Shown piece by piece: positions 9,280-18,746 of a stretch of DNA of 38,282 nt; position 1 is the stretch's first letter; each line of letters starts with the position of its first letter. This DNA is from Verrucomicrobiota bacterium (GTDB lineage Bacteria > Verrucomicrobiota > Verrucomicrobiia > Limisphaerales > JAFGQR01), in NCBI GenBank assembly GCA_016935555.1, contig JAFGQR010000114.1:1-38282 (forward strand). The letters are read 5' to 3'. The position numbers and the translations under genes were made by a program. Below the pieces are notes generated by a model that did not search any database, was not told the DNA's origin, and saw nothing but the letters and a program-made list of their open reading frames with translations.

Positions 9280-10920
9280 CTACGCCTCGAGGGTGGCGGT
9301 CACGATGGACTGGGCCTCGGCGACGATGGCCTGGAGATGGGCGTTGCTGGTGAAGCTCTCGGCGTAGAGCTTGTAGATGCTCTCGGTGCCGGACGGGCGC
9401 GCGGCGAACCAGCCGTTGCGCGTGACGACCTTGAGCCCGCCGATCGGGGCGTTGTTGCCGGGGGCGCGCGTCAGTTTGGCGACGATCGGGTCGCCGGCCA
9501 GTTCGCGGGCGGCGACGGCGTCGGGTGAGAGTTTTTTGAGCCGGCTTTTTTGAGCGGGGGTGGCGGGGGCGTCGATGCGGGTGTAGAAGGGGGTGCCGAG
9601 AGAGGCGGCGAGTTCGGGGTATTGCAGGCCGGGGTCTTTGCCGGTGCGCGCGGTGATTTCGGCGGCCAGCAGGCTGAGGATCAGGCCGTCCTTGTCGGTG
9701 ACCCAGGCGGTGCCGTCGCGGCGCAGGAAGCTGGCTCCGGCGCTTTCCTCGCCGCCAAAGCACAGGGAGCCGTCAAAGAGGCCGGGCGTGAACCATTTGA
9801 ATCCGACAGGCACCTCGCACAGGCGCCGTCCGAGGTTCTGCACGACGCGGTCGATGAGGCTGCTGCTGACGAGGGTTTTGCCGACGAGCGCGGCAGCGGG
9901 CCACTGGGGCCGGTGGGTGAGCAAGTAGTGAACGGCGACGGCGAGGTAATGGTTCGGGTTCATCAACCCCGCCGACGGCGTCACGATGCCGTGCCGGTCG
10001 GCATCGGGGTCCGTGCCCCACGCGACGTCGAACTCGTTCTTGAGTTTCACCAGGCCGGCCATCGCAAACGGGCTCGAGCAGTCCATCCGCAGGACGCCGT
10101 CGTGATCCACCGCCATGAAGCGGAAGGTGGGGTCGAGGGCGGGGTTGACGACGGTGAGGTTAAGGCCGTAGTGCCGGGCGAGCGGGTCCCAGTAGCCGGC
10201 GGCGGCGCCGCCCAGCGGATCGGCGCCCAGCTTGAGGCCGGCGCCGCGAATGGCGTCCATGTCGAGGACGGCGGCGAGATCGCGCACATACGGTCCCACG
10301 AAATCCTCGGCATGGGTCGTAACCGCCTTCAGGGCCGCTTCGAATGGCATGCGGCGCACCTCCCGGTTGCGGCCGCGCATCAGTTCGTTGGCGCGGTTCT
10401 GAATCCAGTCGGTGGCCTCGGTGTCGGCGGGACCGCCATTGGGCAGGTTGTATTTGATGCCGCCGTCGGCAGGAGGATTGTGCGACGGGGTGATGACGAT
10501 CCCGTCGGCCCACCCGGCGGCGCGGCCGCGGTTGTGGGCGAGAATGGCCCGGGAGATCACCGGCGTGGGGGTGGCGCCGTCGTCGCGCTGGATGAACGTG
10601 TCGACGCCATGGGCGGCAAGCACTTCGAGAACGGTGCGTTGGGCGGGGGCGGAGGCGGCGTGGGTGTCCTTGCCCAGGAACAGCGGCCCGCTGATGTTCT
10701 GCCGGCGGCGGTATTCGCAGATGGCCTGGGTGATGGCCAGCAGATGCGCTTCGGTGAAGGAGCCGTTCGACGGGGTGCCGCGATGGCCGCTGGTGCCGAA
10801 GCTGACCCGCTGGTTCGGATCGTCCGGGTCGGGCGACTGCTGGTAGTAATCGCGTTCGATCCGGCGCGGATCAATGAGCAGTTCCGGAGGCGCGGGCTGG
10901 CCGGCGAGTCGATGGGGCAT
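9280..10920 (-). CDS. pgm: Phosphoglucomutase (alpha-D-glucose phosphate-specific)
   Basis: This 546-residue protein interconverts glucose-1-phosphate and glucose-6-phosphate, feeding glycogen, nucleotide-sugar and central metabolism. Its length equals that of the E. coli Pgm subfamily. Domain 1 shows SFGTSGHRG near residue 40 and the phosphoserine loop TPSHNPPADGG near 155. The metal loop DPDADRHG follows near 310, then the sugar-binding EESAGASF near 400. The C-terminal phosphate-binding loop is ARPSGTESIYK near 520. All key residues look intact, so the enzyme should be active. It follows manA by 100 nt on the same strand and may belong to the accA-manA transcript. A 10-bp hairpin lies just after its stop. 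Confidence 0.95.
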   Translation of the reverse strand: MPHRLAGQPAPPELLIDPRRIERDYYQQSPDPDDPNQRVSFGTSGHRGTPSNGSFTEAHLLAITQAICEYRRRQNISGPLFLGKDTHAASAPAQRTVLEVLAAHGVDTFIQRDDGATPTPVISRAILAHNRGRAAGWADGIVITPSHNPPADGGIKYNLPNGGPADTEATDWIQNRANELMRGRNREVRRMPFEAALKAVTTHAEDFVGPYVRDLAAVLDMDAIRGAGLKLGADPLGGAAAGYWDPLARHYGLNLTVVNPALDPTFRFMAVDHDGVLRMDCSSPFAMAGLVKLKNEFDVAWGTDPDADRHGIVTPSAGLMNPNHYLAVAVHYLLTHRPQWPAAALVGKTLVSSSLIDRVVQNLGRRLCEVPVGFKWFTPGLFDGSLCFGGEESAGASFLRRDGTAWVTDKDGLILSLLAAEITARTGKDPGLQYPELAASLGTPFYTRIDAPATPAQKSRLKKLSPDAVAARELAGDPIVAKLTRAPGNNAPIGGLKVVTRNGWFAARPSGTESIYKLYAESFTSNAHLQAIVAEAQSIVTATLEA

Positions 10921-11020
10921 GGTTTGCGTTGGGCGGATGTGGGGATCCGGCGCGGTTCATGTTTTGATCGGCGACGTTACGCGGCCCGCTCGCGGGGTTC
11001 AACGCCGAAGTTCCTGCCGG

Positions 11021-11992
11021 TCAGCCCGGTTGCGCGTGGAGGTATTCAACCCGGGTGAGCGCGGTAAGGGCAACCCGCTCAAGGCAGGCGGGCAACAGCG
11101 CGAACTGGCCCGCCTGCAGCGCCAGATCATGCTCCGCGTAGTGGAGGCTCAACCGCCCCTGCGTCACCCCCAGGACCTGGACCCCGTCGCTGCGCAGGTA
11201 CACCCGCTGGCCGCGTTTGACGCGGCACGCATCAACGCGAAACAGGGGATCACGAACCAGAAAGCGCACCGCGAATTTCGGATTGTGCGAGAACCGGCTC
11301 CGGATCAGCTCCGGCTCGAAATCGTCGAACGCAATCGTCGCGAGCGACTCCGTCACGTGCAGCGTTCGCGGTTTGCCGTCCAGCCCCGCGCGGTTCCAGT
11401 CGAACACCCGGTAGGTCGTGTCCGAGTTCTGCTGGATTTCGAACAGCACACAGCCGGCGCCGATGGCGTGGAGCCGTCCGCCCGGCAGGAACATGGCGTC
11501 TCCGGCCCGAACGGGCAGCCGGTGCACGCAATCGGCAACGGTGCCGCCGGCGATGTGCTCCGCGAACTGCTCGCGGGTGACGCCGCGTTTCAAGCCGGCA
11601 TACAGGGCCGCGTCGGGAGCGGCCTCGGTGACATACCACATTTCGGTCTTGGGTTCGCCGCCCCGCCGGGCGGCGGCAGCCGCCGACGGGTGGACCTGCA
11701 GGGAGAGGGTCTGCTGCGCGTCGAGGATCTTGACCAGGAGCGGGAAGCGCTCGTCGGCGGACGCCGTGCCCAGCAGGGCCTGGCGATGGTGTTCCATCAG
11801 CCAGCGCAGATCGCGTCCCGCCAGCGGGCCGTTGGCGATCACACTGGCGTCTCCGGCACGATCCGAAATCTCCCACGTCTCGCCAATGCGCGTCCCGGGC
11901 GGCAGCGGCTTCTGGTAGAGGCGCTCCAGGTTGCGTCCGCCCCAGACGCGCTCCTTGAGAATGGGGTGGAACGTGAACGGGTAAAGCATCAC
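11021..11992 (-). CDS. manA: Mannose-6-phosphate isomerase, class I (cupin)
   Basis: The 323-residue protein converts mannose-6-phosphate to fructose-6-phosphate, linking mannose use or GDP-mannose synthesis to glycolysis. It is of the short, Bacillus-like ManA type. RVWGGRNL near residue 15 is a family mark. Zinc ligands are expected in SLQVHPS (Gln and His near 98), KTEMWYV (Glu near 115) and GGRLHAIGAG (His near 172). The QNSDTTYRVFDWNR stretch with the catalytic Arg follows. The ATG overlaps the accA stop in a 4-nt ATGA, so translation is probably coupled to accA. Together with pgm downstream it suggests hexose-phosphate traffic toward envelope or storage glycans. Confidence 0.94.
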   Translation of the reverse strand: MMLYPFTFHPILKERVWGGRNLERLYQKPLPPGTRIGETWEISDRAGDASVIANGPLAGRDLRWLMEHHRQALLGTASADERFPLLVKILDAQQTLSLQVHPSAAAAARRGGEPKTEMWYVTEAAPDAALYAGLKRGVTREQFAEHIAGGTVADCVHRLPVRAGDAMFLPGGRLHAIGAGCVLFEIQQNSDTTYRVFDWNRAGLDGKPRTLHVTESLATIAFDDFEPELIRSRFSHNPKFAVRFLVRDPLFRVDACRVKRGQRVYLRSDGVQVLGVTQGRLSLHYAEHDLALQAGQFALLPACLERVALTALTRVEYLHAQPG

Positions 11993-12999
11993 CCGGGGGG
12001 CAACGGTTCCGGCTGGAGGCCTGGAGGTTTCTTTTCGGCGAAATGGCCTTGGGCGCGGTACTTGGCGTAGCGCAGCCTGAGTCGTTCCTCGGCCGGGATG
12101 GCCAGGAGCGCCTCGAGGTTGCGCGCGAGGTGATCCTTCAGGGTCGCCGCCATCGCCGCGGGATCATGATGGGCCCCCCCCATCGGCTCGGGCACGATCT
12201 CGTCGGCCAGCCCCAGCTCGAGGAGGTGCTGGGCGGTGATGCGCAGGGCTTCGGCGGCCTTGGCGGCGGCGGAGCGCTCCTTCCACAAGATGGCAGCGCA
12301 TCCTTCCGGGCTGATCACGGAATAATAGGCGTTCTCGAGAATGAGGACCCGGTCGGCCACGCCGATGCCCAGCGCGCCCCCGGAGCCGCCCTCGCCGATG
12401 ACCACGGCGATGACGGGCACGGCCAGGACCATCATCTCGCGCAGGTTGACGGCGATGGCCTCGGCGATGTGCCGTTCCTCGGCGCCGATGCCGGGGTAGG
12501 CGCCCGCCGTGTCGATGAGGGTGATGATCGGCAGGCCGAACTTGTTCGCCAGCCGCATCAGGCGGAGCGCCTTGCGGTAGCCTTCGGGGTGGGCGGAGCC
12601 GAAATTGCGGCGGATATTCTCCTTGGTGTCGCGGCCCTTCTGCGTGCCCAACACCATCACCTTCCGCTGGTCCAGCCGCGCAAACCCCCCCACCATCGCC
12701 CGGTCGTCCGCATAGAGCCGGTCCCCATGCAACTCCTGGAAATCCGAAAACGCGCGCTCGAGGTAGTCGAGCGTGAACGGGCGTTTCGGGTGCCGGGCGA
12801 TTTGAACCCGCTGCCACGCCGTCAGGTTCATGTAAATCGCACGCCGTGTCTCGGCGATTTTGCCCTCGATCCCGGCGAGTTCCGCCTCGAAGTTCACCTG
12901 CAACGGGTGCACCTCCGGATGCGATTTGAGGTCATCCAGCTTGCGCTGCAGCTCGAGGATCGGCTTTTCGAAGTCAAGCTGATGCTTCACGGCATGCAC
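11989..12999 (-). CDS. accA: Acetyl-CoA carboxylase carboxyltransferase subunit alpha
   Basis: This 336-residue protein is the alpha subunit of the carboxyltransferase that forms malonyl-CoA for fatty-acid synthesis, working with AccD. It has the usual N-terminal helical part (LDFEKPILELQRKLDDL) and RHPKRPFTLDYLERAF. The crotonase-like core follows, with FQELHGDR, GTQKGRDTKENIRRNFG, HPEGYRKALRLM and IDTAGAYPG, then the oxyanion-type loop GEGGSGGALGIG and SPEGCAAILWK. The C-terminal tail is about 15 residues longer than in E. coli and Pro-rich. It is the first gene of an apparent accA-manA-pgm set. The gap to divergent panC is 115 bp and must hold both promoters. Confidence 0.96.
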   Translation of the reverse strand: MHAVKHQLDFEKPILELQRKLDDLKSHPEVHPLQVNFEAELAGIEGKIAETRRAIYMNLTAWQRVQIARHPKRPFTLDYLERAFSDFQELHGDRLYADDRAMVGGFARLDQRKVMVLGTQKGRDTKENIRRNFGSAHPEGYRKALRLMRLANKFGLPIITLIDTAGAYPGIGAEERHIAEAIAVNLREMMVLAVPVIAVVIGEGGSGGALGIGVADRVLILENAYYSVISPEGCAAILWKERSAAAKAAEALRITAQHLLELGLADEIVPEPMGGAHHDPAAMAATLKDHLARNLEALLAIPAEERLRLRYAKYRAQGHFAEKKPPGLQPEPLPPG

Positions 13000-13114
13000 T
13001 CTAAGCCAAGAAGCGCCCGACGGGCAATGTCGAATTCCGGAGCCCGGGGCTCGCCGTCGCGGGGGTGTCGCATTTGAGATTGAACCGGGCGGGGCCGCGG
13101 CGGATCATGGGGCG

Positions 13115-13978
13115 ATGCGAATCATTCGGAGCCCCGCGGCGATGCAGCGGCAGGCGCTGGCGTGGCGGCGGGACGGCGTGCGCGTGGGCCTCGTTCCCAC
13201 CATGGGCTGTCTCCACGCCGGCCACATGAGCCTGGTGCGCCGCGCCCGCCAGGCGGTCGGGCCCCGCGGCGTGGTGGTGGTCAGCATCTACGTCAATCCC
13301 ACCCAGTTCGCGCCACACGAGGATTTCCGGCGCTATCCGCGCGATGCCGCCCGCGACTGCCGCGCGTGCCGCGAGGGCGGCGTGGATGTGGTGTTCCGGC
13401 CGTCGGACCCGGCCATGTATGCCGGCGGCAGGGCGCGCGGGCACAGCACCTACGTCGCCGAGGAGCGGCTCAGCCGCACCATGGAAGGCGCCTCGCGCCC
13501 CATGCACTTCCGGGGCGTCACCACGGTGGTCGCGAAGCTGTTCAATCTCGTCCTGCCCGAACTCGCAGTGTTCGGGGCCAAGGACTTTCAGCAGGCGGCG
13601 ATCGTTCGCCGGATGACGCGGGACTTGAACTTCCCGGTCAAGGTCGTCGTGGTGCCGACCGTTCGGGAACCGGACGGCCTGGCGCTGAGTTCGCGCAATG
13701 CCTACCTGGAGCCCGCGATGCGGACCCGGGCGCGGGCGCTGTGGCAGGCGATCGCCAAGGCGCGCGCCGGCGTCCGGGCACGGCCCGCCCCCGGCGCCGC
13801 CGCGTTGAAGCGCCACCTGACGCGGTTCATCGAACGCCAGCCCGGGGCCCGCGTGGATTACCTCGAGTTTTTCGACCCGGCCACGCTGGAACCGCGCCGG
13901 CGCGTGCGTGCGGGCACCCGCTTTGCCCTGGCGGTGTTCCTGGGCCGGACCCGGCTGATTGACAACGCGCGCCTGTGA
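13115..13978 (+). CDS. panC: Pantothenate synthetase (pantoate-beta-alanine ligase)
   Basis: The 287-residue enzyme joins pantoate and beta-alanine with ATP to make pantothenate, the coenzyme A precursor. Class I synthetase motifs are clear: VPTMGCLHAGHMSLV near residue 28 (the HIGH-like site) and SIYVNPTQFAP near 60. EERLSRTMEGASRPMHFRGVT follows near 118, then FGAKDFQQ near 150. PDGLALSSRNAYL near 185 is the KMSKS-like loop. The C-terminal dimer domain is short and Arg-rich. It is divergent from accA and 44 nt upstream of nadB, giving a cofactor pair (CoA and NAD) that is probably co-transcribed. No panB or panD lies in the window. Confidence 0.96.
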   Translation: MRIIRSPAAMQRQALAWRRDGVRVGLVPTMGCLHAGHMSLVRRARQAVGPRGVVVVSIYVNPTQFAPHEDFRRYPRDAARDCRACREGGVDVVFRPSDPAMYAGGRARGHSTYVAEERLSRTMEGASRPMHFRGVTTVVAKLFNLVLPELAVFGAKDFQQAAIVRRMTRDLNFPVKVVVVPTVREPDGLALSSRNAYLEPAMRTRARALWQAIAKARAGVRARPAPGAAALKRHLTRFIERQPGARVDYLEFFDPATLEPRRRVRAGTRFALAVFLGRTRLIDNARL

Positions 13979-14022
13979 GGGGTGCTTTTCCCGACGTGAT
14001 GGAATCTGGTGCCTTATGACTT

Positions 14023-15633
14023 ATGACTTCGGCTCGCGAGTTTGACTTCCTGGTTCTGGGCAGCGGCATTGCCGGCCTGTTTTTCGCCCTCAAAGCCGCC
14101 ACGCACGGCCGCGTCGCAATCGCCACCAAAAAACACCGCGCCGAATCCAACACCAACTACGCCCAGGGCGGCATCGCGTCCGTCACCAGCAAGGAGGACT
14201 CGTTCGAGATGCACCTGCGGGACACGCTCGAAGCGGGGGCGGGCTTGTGCCGGGAACACGTGGTGCGGACCATCGTCCAGGAAGGCCCCGCGCGCATCGA
14301 GGAACTCATCCGCCACGGCATGCGGTTCACCGAGCGCGTCATTCCGGACTCCAATGGCGCGCGCGAGCTGGACCTGGGGCGCGAAGGCGGCCATTCCAAA
14401 CGGCGCATCCTGCACGCGAAGGACATGACAGGGCGCGAGATCGAGCAGACGCTGCTGGCGGCCGCGGCCCGCGAGCCGAACATTTCCATGTTCGAAAATC
14501 ACGTGGCGATCGACCTGATTGTGGCGTCCAAGCTGGGCGTCGCGGGCCCCCAGCGCTGCCTGGGCGCTTATGTCCTGTCCAAACAGTCGGGCGAGGTCAT
14601 CACGTTTGCGGCCCCGATCGTCGTGCTCGCCACCGGCGGCTGCGGCAAGGTGTATCTCTACACCACGAATCCGGACATTGCGACGGGCGACGGCGTGGCG
14701 ATGGCGTATCGGGCAGGGGCGGGCATCGCGAACATGGAGTTCATCCAGTTTCATCCCACCTGTTTCTATCATCCCAAGGCCAAATCGTTCCTCATCAGCG
14801 AAGCCGTGCGCGGTGAAGGAGCGGTGCTTCGGACGCTGCGCGGGGTGGAGTTCATGGACCACTACCATCCCCGCAAATCACTCGCGCCCCGGGACATCGT
14901 GGCGCGCGCGATCGACAACGAAATGAAGCGCTCCGGAGACGATTACGTGCTCCTCGACATCACCTCCAAACCCGCCCGGTTCGTCATGGACCGGTTCCCC
15001 TACATTTACCAGACCTGCCTGCAATACGGCCTGGACATGACCAAAGACCCCATCCCGGTCGTGCCGGCAGCCCATTATCAATGCGGCGGCGTCATCACCG
15101 ACCTCAACGGCCAGACCGAAATCCAGGGCCTCTACGCCATCGGCGAAGTCGCCTGCACCGGCCTCCACGGAGCCAACCGCCTCGCCAGCAATTCGCTGCT
15201 CGAAGCCCTCGTCTGCGCCCATCGCGCCGTCCTTCGCGCCACCACCCAGTCGTCCCCCAGCCTCAACGTCCCCGTTCCCCCATGGCAGTCCGGCCACGCC
15301 ACCGACCCCGACGAACTGGTCGTTGTGTCCCATAACTGGGATGAAATCCGCCGTCTCATGTGGGATTATGTCGGCATCGTTCGCACCACCAAACGACTCG
15401 AACGCGCCCGCGCCCGCATCGCCTTCCTCCAGCAGGAAATCCAGGAGTATTACTGGGACTTCACCGTCAGCGCCGACTTGCTCGAACTGCGCAACATCGC
15501 CACCGTCGCAGAATTGATCGTCGCCTGCGCCCTCCAGCGTCCCGAAAGCCGCGGCCTGCACTACATCCTCGATTTCCCCAAACCCGACCCCGCCTGGGCC
15601 CAGCGCGACAGTGTCGTCCGCAAACCCTCCTGA
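14023..15633 (+). CDS. nadB: L-aspartate oxidase
   Basis: This 536-residue flavoprotein oxidises L-aspartate to iminoaspartate, the first step of de novo NAD synthesis, for use by NadA. It belongs to the succinate dehydrogenase/fumarate reductase flavoprotein family. The FAD dinucleotide motif is LGSGIAGL at residues 12-19. [13 protein letters not shown] near 45, the substrate-site stretch [11 protein letters not shown] near 245 and [12 protein letters not shown] near 265 follow. [12 protein letters not shown] and [15 protein letters not shown], then [18 protein letters not shown], complete the flavin domain, and a helical C-terminal domain ends the protein. Length matches E. coli NadB (about 540). 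NadA is absent here. Confidence 0.95.
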   Translation: MTSAREFDFLVLGSGIAGLFFALKAATHGRVAIATKKHRAESNTNYAQGGIASVTSKEDSFEMHLRDTLEAGAGLCREHVVRTIVQEGPARIEELIRHGMRFTERVIPDSNGARELDLGREGGHSKRRILHAKDMTGREIEQTLLAAAAREPNISMFENHVAIDLIVASKLGVAGPQRCLGAYVLSKQSGEVITFAAPIVVLATGGCGKVYLYTTNPDIATGDGVAMAYRAGAGIANMEFIQFHPTCFYHPKAKSFLISEAVRGEGAVLRTLRGVEFMDHYHPRKSLAPRDIVARAIDNEMKRSGDDYVLLDITSKPARFVMDRFPYIYQTCLQYGLDMTKDPIPVVPAAHYQCGGVITDLNGQTEIQGLYAIGEVACTGLHGANRLASNSLLEALVCAHRAVLRATTQSSPSLNVPVPPWQSGHATDPDELVVVSHNWDEIRRLMWDYVGIVRTTKRLERARARIAFLQQEIQEYYWDFTVSADLLELRNIATVAELIVACALQRPESRGLHYILDFPKPDPAWAQRDSVVRKPS

Positions 15634-15790
15634 GCGCCCCAGCCCCGCCTGAAAGGCCGCCCCCAGTGCCCGCCACCGTCGCTCGTCGCTGCCGCGACTT
15701 GGGCGGACGCGCAGACGCGGCTGCGGCACGGCGCTCCGCCACCGTCAACCCGCGGATGCGGCGCGCGTCGCGCAGAACCGGAAGAAAATC

Positions 15791-15818
15791 TTGAAATCCG
15801 CCTCCTGCCGGGTATGGT
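15791..15818 (+). promoter_or_regulatory. Putative sigma-70-type promoter of tRNA-Val
   Basis: TTGAAA (15791-15796) and TATGGT (15813-15818) are spaced by 16 nt. The -10 box ends 12 nt before the first base of the tRNA, a suitable distance for a stable-RNA promoter. The discriminator is GC-rich, as is usual for growth-rate-controlled tRNA promoters. Prediction from spacing and sequence only. Confidence 0.5.
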
Positions 15819-15830
15819 GGCGAGAGGTGT

Positions 15831-15905
15831 GCGCGCTTAGCTCAGTGGAAGAGCATACCCTTCACACGGGTGGGGTCGCAGGTTCAAATCCTGCAGTGCG
15901 CACCA
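15831..15905 (+). tRNA. tRNA-Val (anticodon CAC), CCA encoded
   Basis: The cloverleaf folds fully. The acceptor GCGCGCT pairs with AGTGCGC (one G-U). The D-stem is GCTC/GAGC. The anticodon stem TACCC/GGGTG encloses loop TTCACAC, giving anticodon CAC at 15863-15865. The T-arm is GCAGG TTCAAAT CCTGC. Discriminator A and an encoded CCA end the gene. It decodes GUG, a frequent valine codon in this GC-rich DNA. Confidence 0.97.
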
Positions 15906-16043
15906 GCTTTTTCCCCGGGCGCTCCGGCCCCGCGGGGGCGGGTGCGTTCGGATGCGGGTGATGATTGTTTGGCCCGCCGGAACGGGCTTCCTGGTGAAGC
16001 GGCCGCGGACCAATCGGCTCGCCATTCGGGAGCCTTGGAAGTC

Positions 16044-16844
16044 ATGCCTTTGAACTGCATTCCTCGATCCGCCGCCGCAGCGGCGCTTGCGCTGGCCCTG
16101 GCCGGCCTGATCCTCCCCGCCGCCCCCGCCGCGCCTCCGGCCAGGCCGGAGACCGTCGTCGTCGTGTTCAAGACGCACTTCGACATCGGCTACACGGACC
16201 TGGCCAGCAACGTCGTCCAGCGCTACCGCACGACGATGATCGACGACGCGCTCCGCGTCGCGGACCAGAACCGCGACCTGCCTCCGGAGCAGCAGTTCGT
16301 CTGGACCCTTCCCGGCTGGCCCATGCAGAAAATCAGCCAGAACTGGCCCGGACAAACCCCGGAACGACAGGCCCGCATCGCCGCGGCGCTCAAGGACGGC
16401 CGGTTTGTCGTGCATGCGCTTCCGTTCACCACCCACACCGAATTGCTCGAACTGGAGGATCTCGTCCGCGGATTGGGCTTCGCCTCGCGGGTCTCCCGGG
16501 CAGCCGGGCTCGACCTGCCGCGCGACGCGAAGATGACCGATGTGCCGTGTCACTCCTAAATCCTGCCCGATGCTGCTCATGGCTTGGGGCTCTCACGAAA
16601 GGGCGTCATGGTCACCGCGTTGGGCCCCGATCCCGATGGCTCCGGCCTGCTGCTCCGGCTTTGGGAGCTGGCCGGCGATCACGGCCCCTGCAAGGTGCGC
16701 CTCCCACCACGACTGGACGTCGCCACCGCCCAACCTGTCGACCTCCGCGGCAAGCCGCAAGGACACGCCATCCCCGTCTCCAAAGGCGCGTTCCGCTTCG
16801 AATGCGCCGCCTTCGCCCCCGCCAGCTTCCGGCTTCAACCGTAA
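16044..16844 (+). pseudogene. GH38-like (alpha-mannosidase-type) secreted glycosidase remnant, internal deletion
   Basis: The N-terminal part (16044-16559, 171 codons before TAA) has a signal peptide (Ala/Leu-rich, about residues 9-30). It carries VFKTHFDIGYTDLA, which resembles the GH38 metal-binding HxD start, and TLPGWPMQKI, and ends MTDVPCHS. The frame then meets TAA. In the same frame it reads ILPDAAHGLGLSRKGVMV and a C-terminal domain (GPDPDGSGLLLRLWE to AFAPASFRLQP). Relatives are several hundred residues longer between these halves, so I infer an internal deletion. The TAA falls where relatives, as I recall, have Trp before Ile-Leu-Pro. Both halves keep one frame. It is probably a dead gene. 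Whether the N-terminal half is secreted as a short protein is unknown. Confidence 0.8.
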
Positions 16845-16928
16845 ACGACCGCCGTCGCCCCTTTCCGGCGCCGTCCCGACGCGTCGTCGCCTGGGCGCCG
16901 CGGGCGTCGTGAGGGGAGGGGAGCGGGT

Positions 16929-18746
16929 TTAGCGGACGCCGCGGGCGGACAGCTCGCGCAGTTCGGCTTCCCACTGATGGCGCTGGGCGTCGGTGACGTG
17001 GGGGTCGGGCAGGAGGCTGCGCCGGGTGCAATTGACCAGCGCCTGCAACGTCTGGAAACGGCGGGTTTCCCCGATGGGAGGCGGCAGCTGGTCGTGGACG
17101 ATGGCCTGGATTTGGTTGAGGTCGAGGGTGCCGCCGGCACGTTGGGCCTTGGCCCTGAGTTCGGAGCGCAGCGAGGCAAAACCGGCGGCGGAGAAGCCGC
17201 GCGTGGCGGCGTCGAGCTGTCCCAGGTCCGCGTCTGTGGGTTCATGGCCAAGGACGGATTGGACCATCCACCGGAGGAACGCCCGGCGGTCCTCGCCTTC
17301 GGGATCGAGGATGGGGATGATGAGGTCGCCGACGCGCCCGGGGCGGCGCAGGTCTGGGGAGAGCTGGTGGATGCGGGCGGTGACCAGCAACCAGAGAACG
17401 CGCCCGCGGTTGGCGGGGTCGGACATCATGGCTTGGAGCTTGCCGGTGAGGCGGCGTTCGGTCTCGTGGGTGTCGGCGCCGACGCCGCCGAACTGGGTAT
17501 CGGCCTCATCGATGAAGATGAGCACTTTGGCCAGGGCGTTGAGGACGCGGCGGAGGCGCTCGAAGATGACATCGGTCTGGCCGAACCACTGGCTGCGGAT
17601 GTTCTTGAGCACGATCACCACCAGGTCGAGTTCGGCCGCCACGGCCTCGAAGATGTAGGTCTTGCCACTGCCGATGGGACCGCACACCGCGGCGCCTGTG
17701 AGCGCTCCGGGACCGGTGGCCAGGAAGCGGGGAATCAGTTCGTCCTTGAGAAACTGTTTGAGACGGCGGAAGCCCACCACGTCCTTGAAACTGTGGGTGG
17801 GCTTCTTGAACTCGACAATGTCCTCGCCGAGCTGGCTTTGGATGAAGCCTTCGACCTTGGCGACGACTTCGGCCGGCTGGAGCGCGCGGCGCTCGTGGCG
17901 GGCACTCATGAGCAGCTGGCGCAGGGCGTGCAGCGATAACCCGGCCGTGAGCCGGGCCAGCTCGGCGGCCGTGCTCCAAAGCTCAACCGGCGCCTGGCCG
18001 GGGGTGGCCTGGAACCACTCGATGAACTGGTGCCGCGCGGTTTCGTCGGGCGCCGGCACTTCGACCTCGAGCAGCTGGGGCAGGCGCGCCACCCGATGGT
18101 GCAGCAGGCTGCGCGACTCGGCCAGCAACACCACCGCGTCGCCCGCATTGAGGAAATCCGGATCGCCGAACCAGTCCTGGCAGATCGTCACGCGATGGCG
18201 GTCGGCATCGGAGAGGCTGGAAACAGGCGCCTCGGGCAGAAGCAGGTCGGCGCCTTCGATGAGGATGAGCAGCGGCTGGTCAAGCAAACGCCGTCCCTCC
18301 CGCACCGTGCGCGAGCCAAGACACATCTGCCGCAACAACTCCAGCGCCAGCGTCGGATTGTTCAGCGCGCCCCGGAAACTCTCGTCGTAAGTCCGCGCCA
18401 CCGCGTCGAGGCTCGCCCGGGTTTTGCCGGTGGCGAGCATGCGCTGGATGGCCAGCTCGTTCTCGTCCAGGCCCACCCGCCAGCGCAGCCACGCGTCGCG
18501 CACCTTGTGCTGGTCGGCGTCCCGCAGGAAGCGAATGGGGCCGTTGAGTTCGTAGAGGACGAGGATGAACGGCGCGCGGCTCCAGCTGGCGGCGAGGAAC
18601 TGCATGAGAGGCACGTAGTCCACCCGCTCGCCGGCCGCCTGGCCGAACAGGTCGTTGATGTTGCCCGTGAGCACGATCGAGCGGGCCTGGCCGGAATTCA
18701 GGATGCGGCCGGCGTGTCTGAGGAAGGCATGGTCGGGAGGCGTCAT
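16929..18746 (-). CDS. Tandem AAA+ ATPase, N-terminal domain degenerate (Ycf46-like layout)
   Basis: This 605-residue cytosolic protein has two AAA+-like halves. The C-terminal one is intact: Walker A GPIGSGKT at 356-363, Walker B VLIFIDEAD at 408-416, a sensor-1-like VTARIHQLSPD and arginine fingers in DLRRPGRVGD at 465-474. The N-terminal half (1-280) keeps the fold, with a Walker-B-like LLILIEGADLLL at 159-170 and a sensor-like LLAESRSLLHH, but lacks a proper Walker A. This intact-plus-degenerate layout resembles the Ycf46 family; assignment beyond AAA+ is uncertain. The ATG overlaps the stop of the ABC ATPase gene in ATGA, so the two are translationally coupled. A remodelling or control role for the transporter is an inference. 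Confidence 0.85.
   Translation of the reverse strand: MTPPDHAFLRHAGRILNSGQARSIVLTGNINDLFGQAAGERVDYVPLMQFLAASWSRAPFILVLYELNGPIRFLRDADQHKVRDAWLRWRVGLDENELAIQRMLATGKTRASLDAVARTYDESFRGALNNPTLALELLRQMCLGSRTVREGRRLLDQPLLILIEGADLLLPEAPVSSLSDADRHRVTICQDWFGDPDFLNAGDAVVLLAESRSLLHHRVARLPQLLEVEVPAPDETARHQFIEWFQATPGQAPVELWSTAAELARLTAGLSLHALRQLLMSARHERRALQPAEVVAKVEGFIQSQLGEDIVEFKKPTHSFKDVVGFRRLKQFLKDELIPRFLATGPGALTGAAVCGPIGSGKTYIFEAVAAELDLVVIVLKNIRSQWFGQTDVIFERLRRVLNALAKVLIFIDEADTQFGGVGADTHETERRLTGKLQAMMSDPANRGRVLWLLVTARIHQLSPDLRRPGRVGDLIIPILDPEGEDRRAFLRWMVQSVLGHEPTDADLGQLDAATRGFSAAGFASLRSELRAKAQRAGGTLDLNQIQAIVHDQLPPPIGETRRFQTLQALVNCTRRSLLPDPHVTDAQRHQWEAELRELSARGVR

Noticed and set aside
15831..15905. tRNA as an integration site for a mobile element
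   Set aside because: No integrase gene and no repeated tRNA 3' end was seen downstream; the neighbouring genes are of ordinary type.
16557..16559. Possible recoded stop (TAA) in the GH38-like gene
   Set aside because: Read-through would still lack the whole central part of the enzyme, and TAA is not a known selenocysteine or pyrrolysine codon. Pseudogene is simpler.
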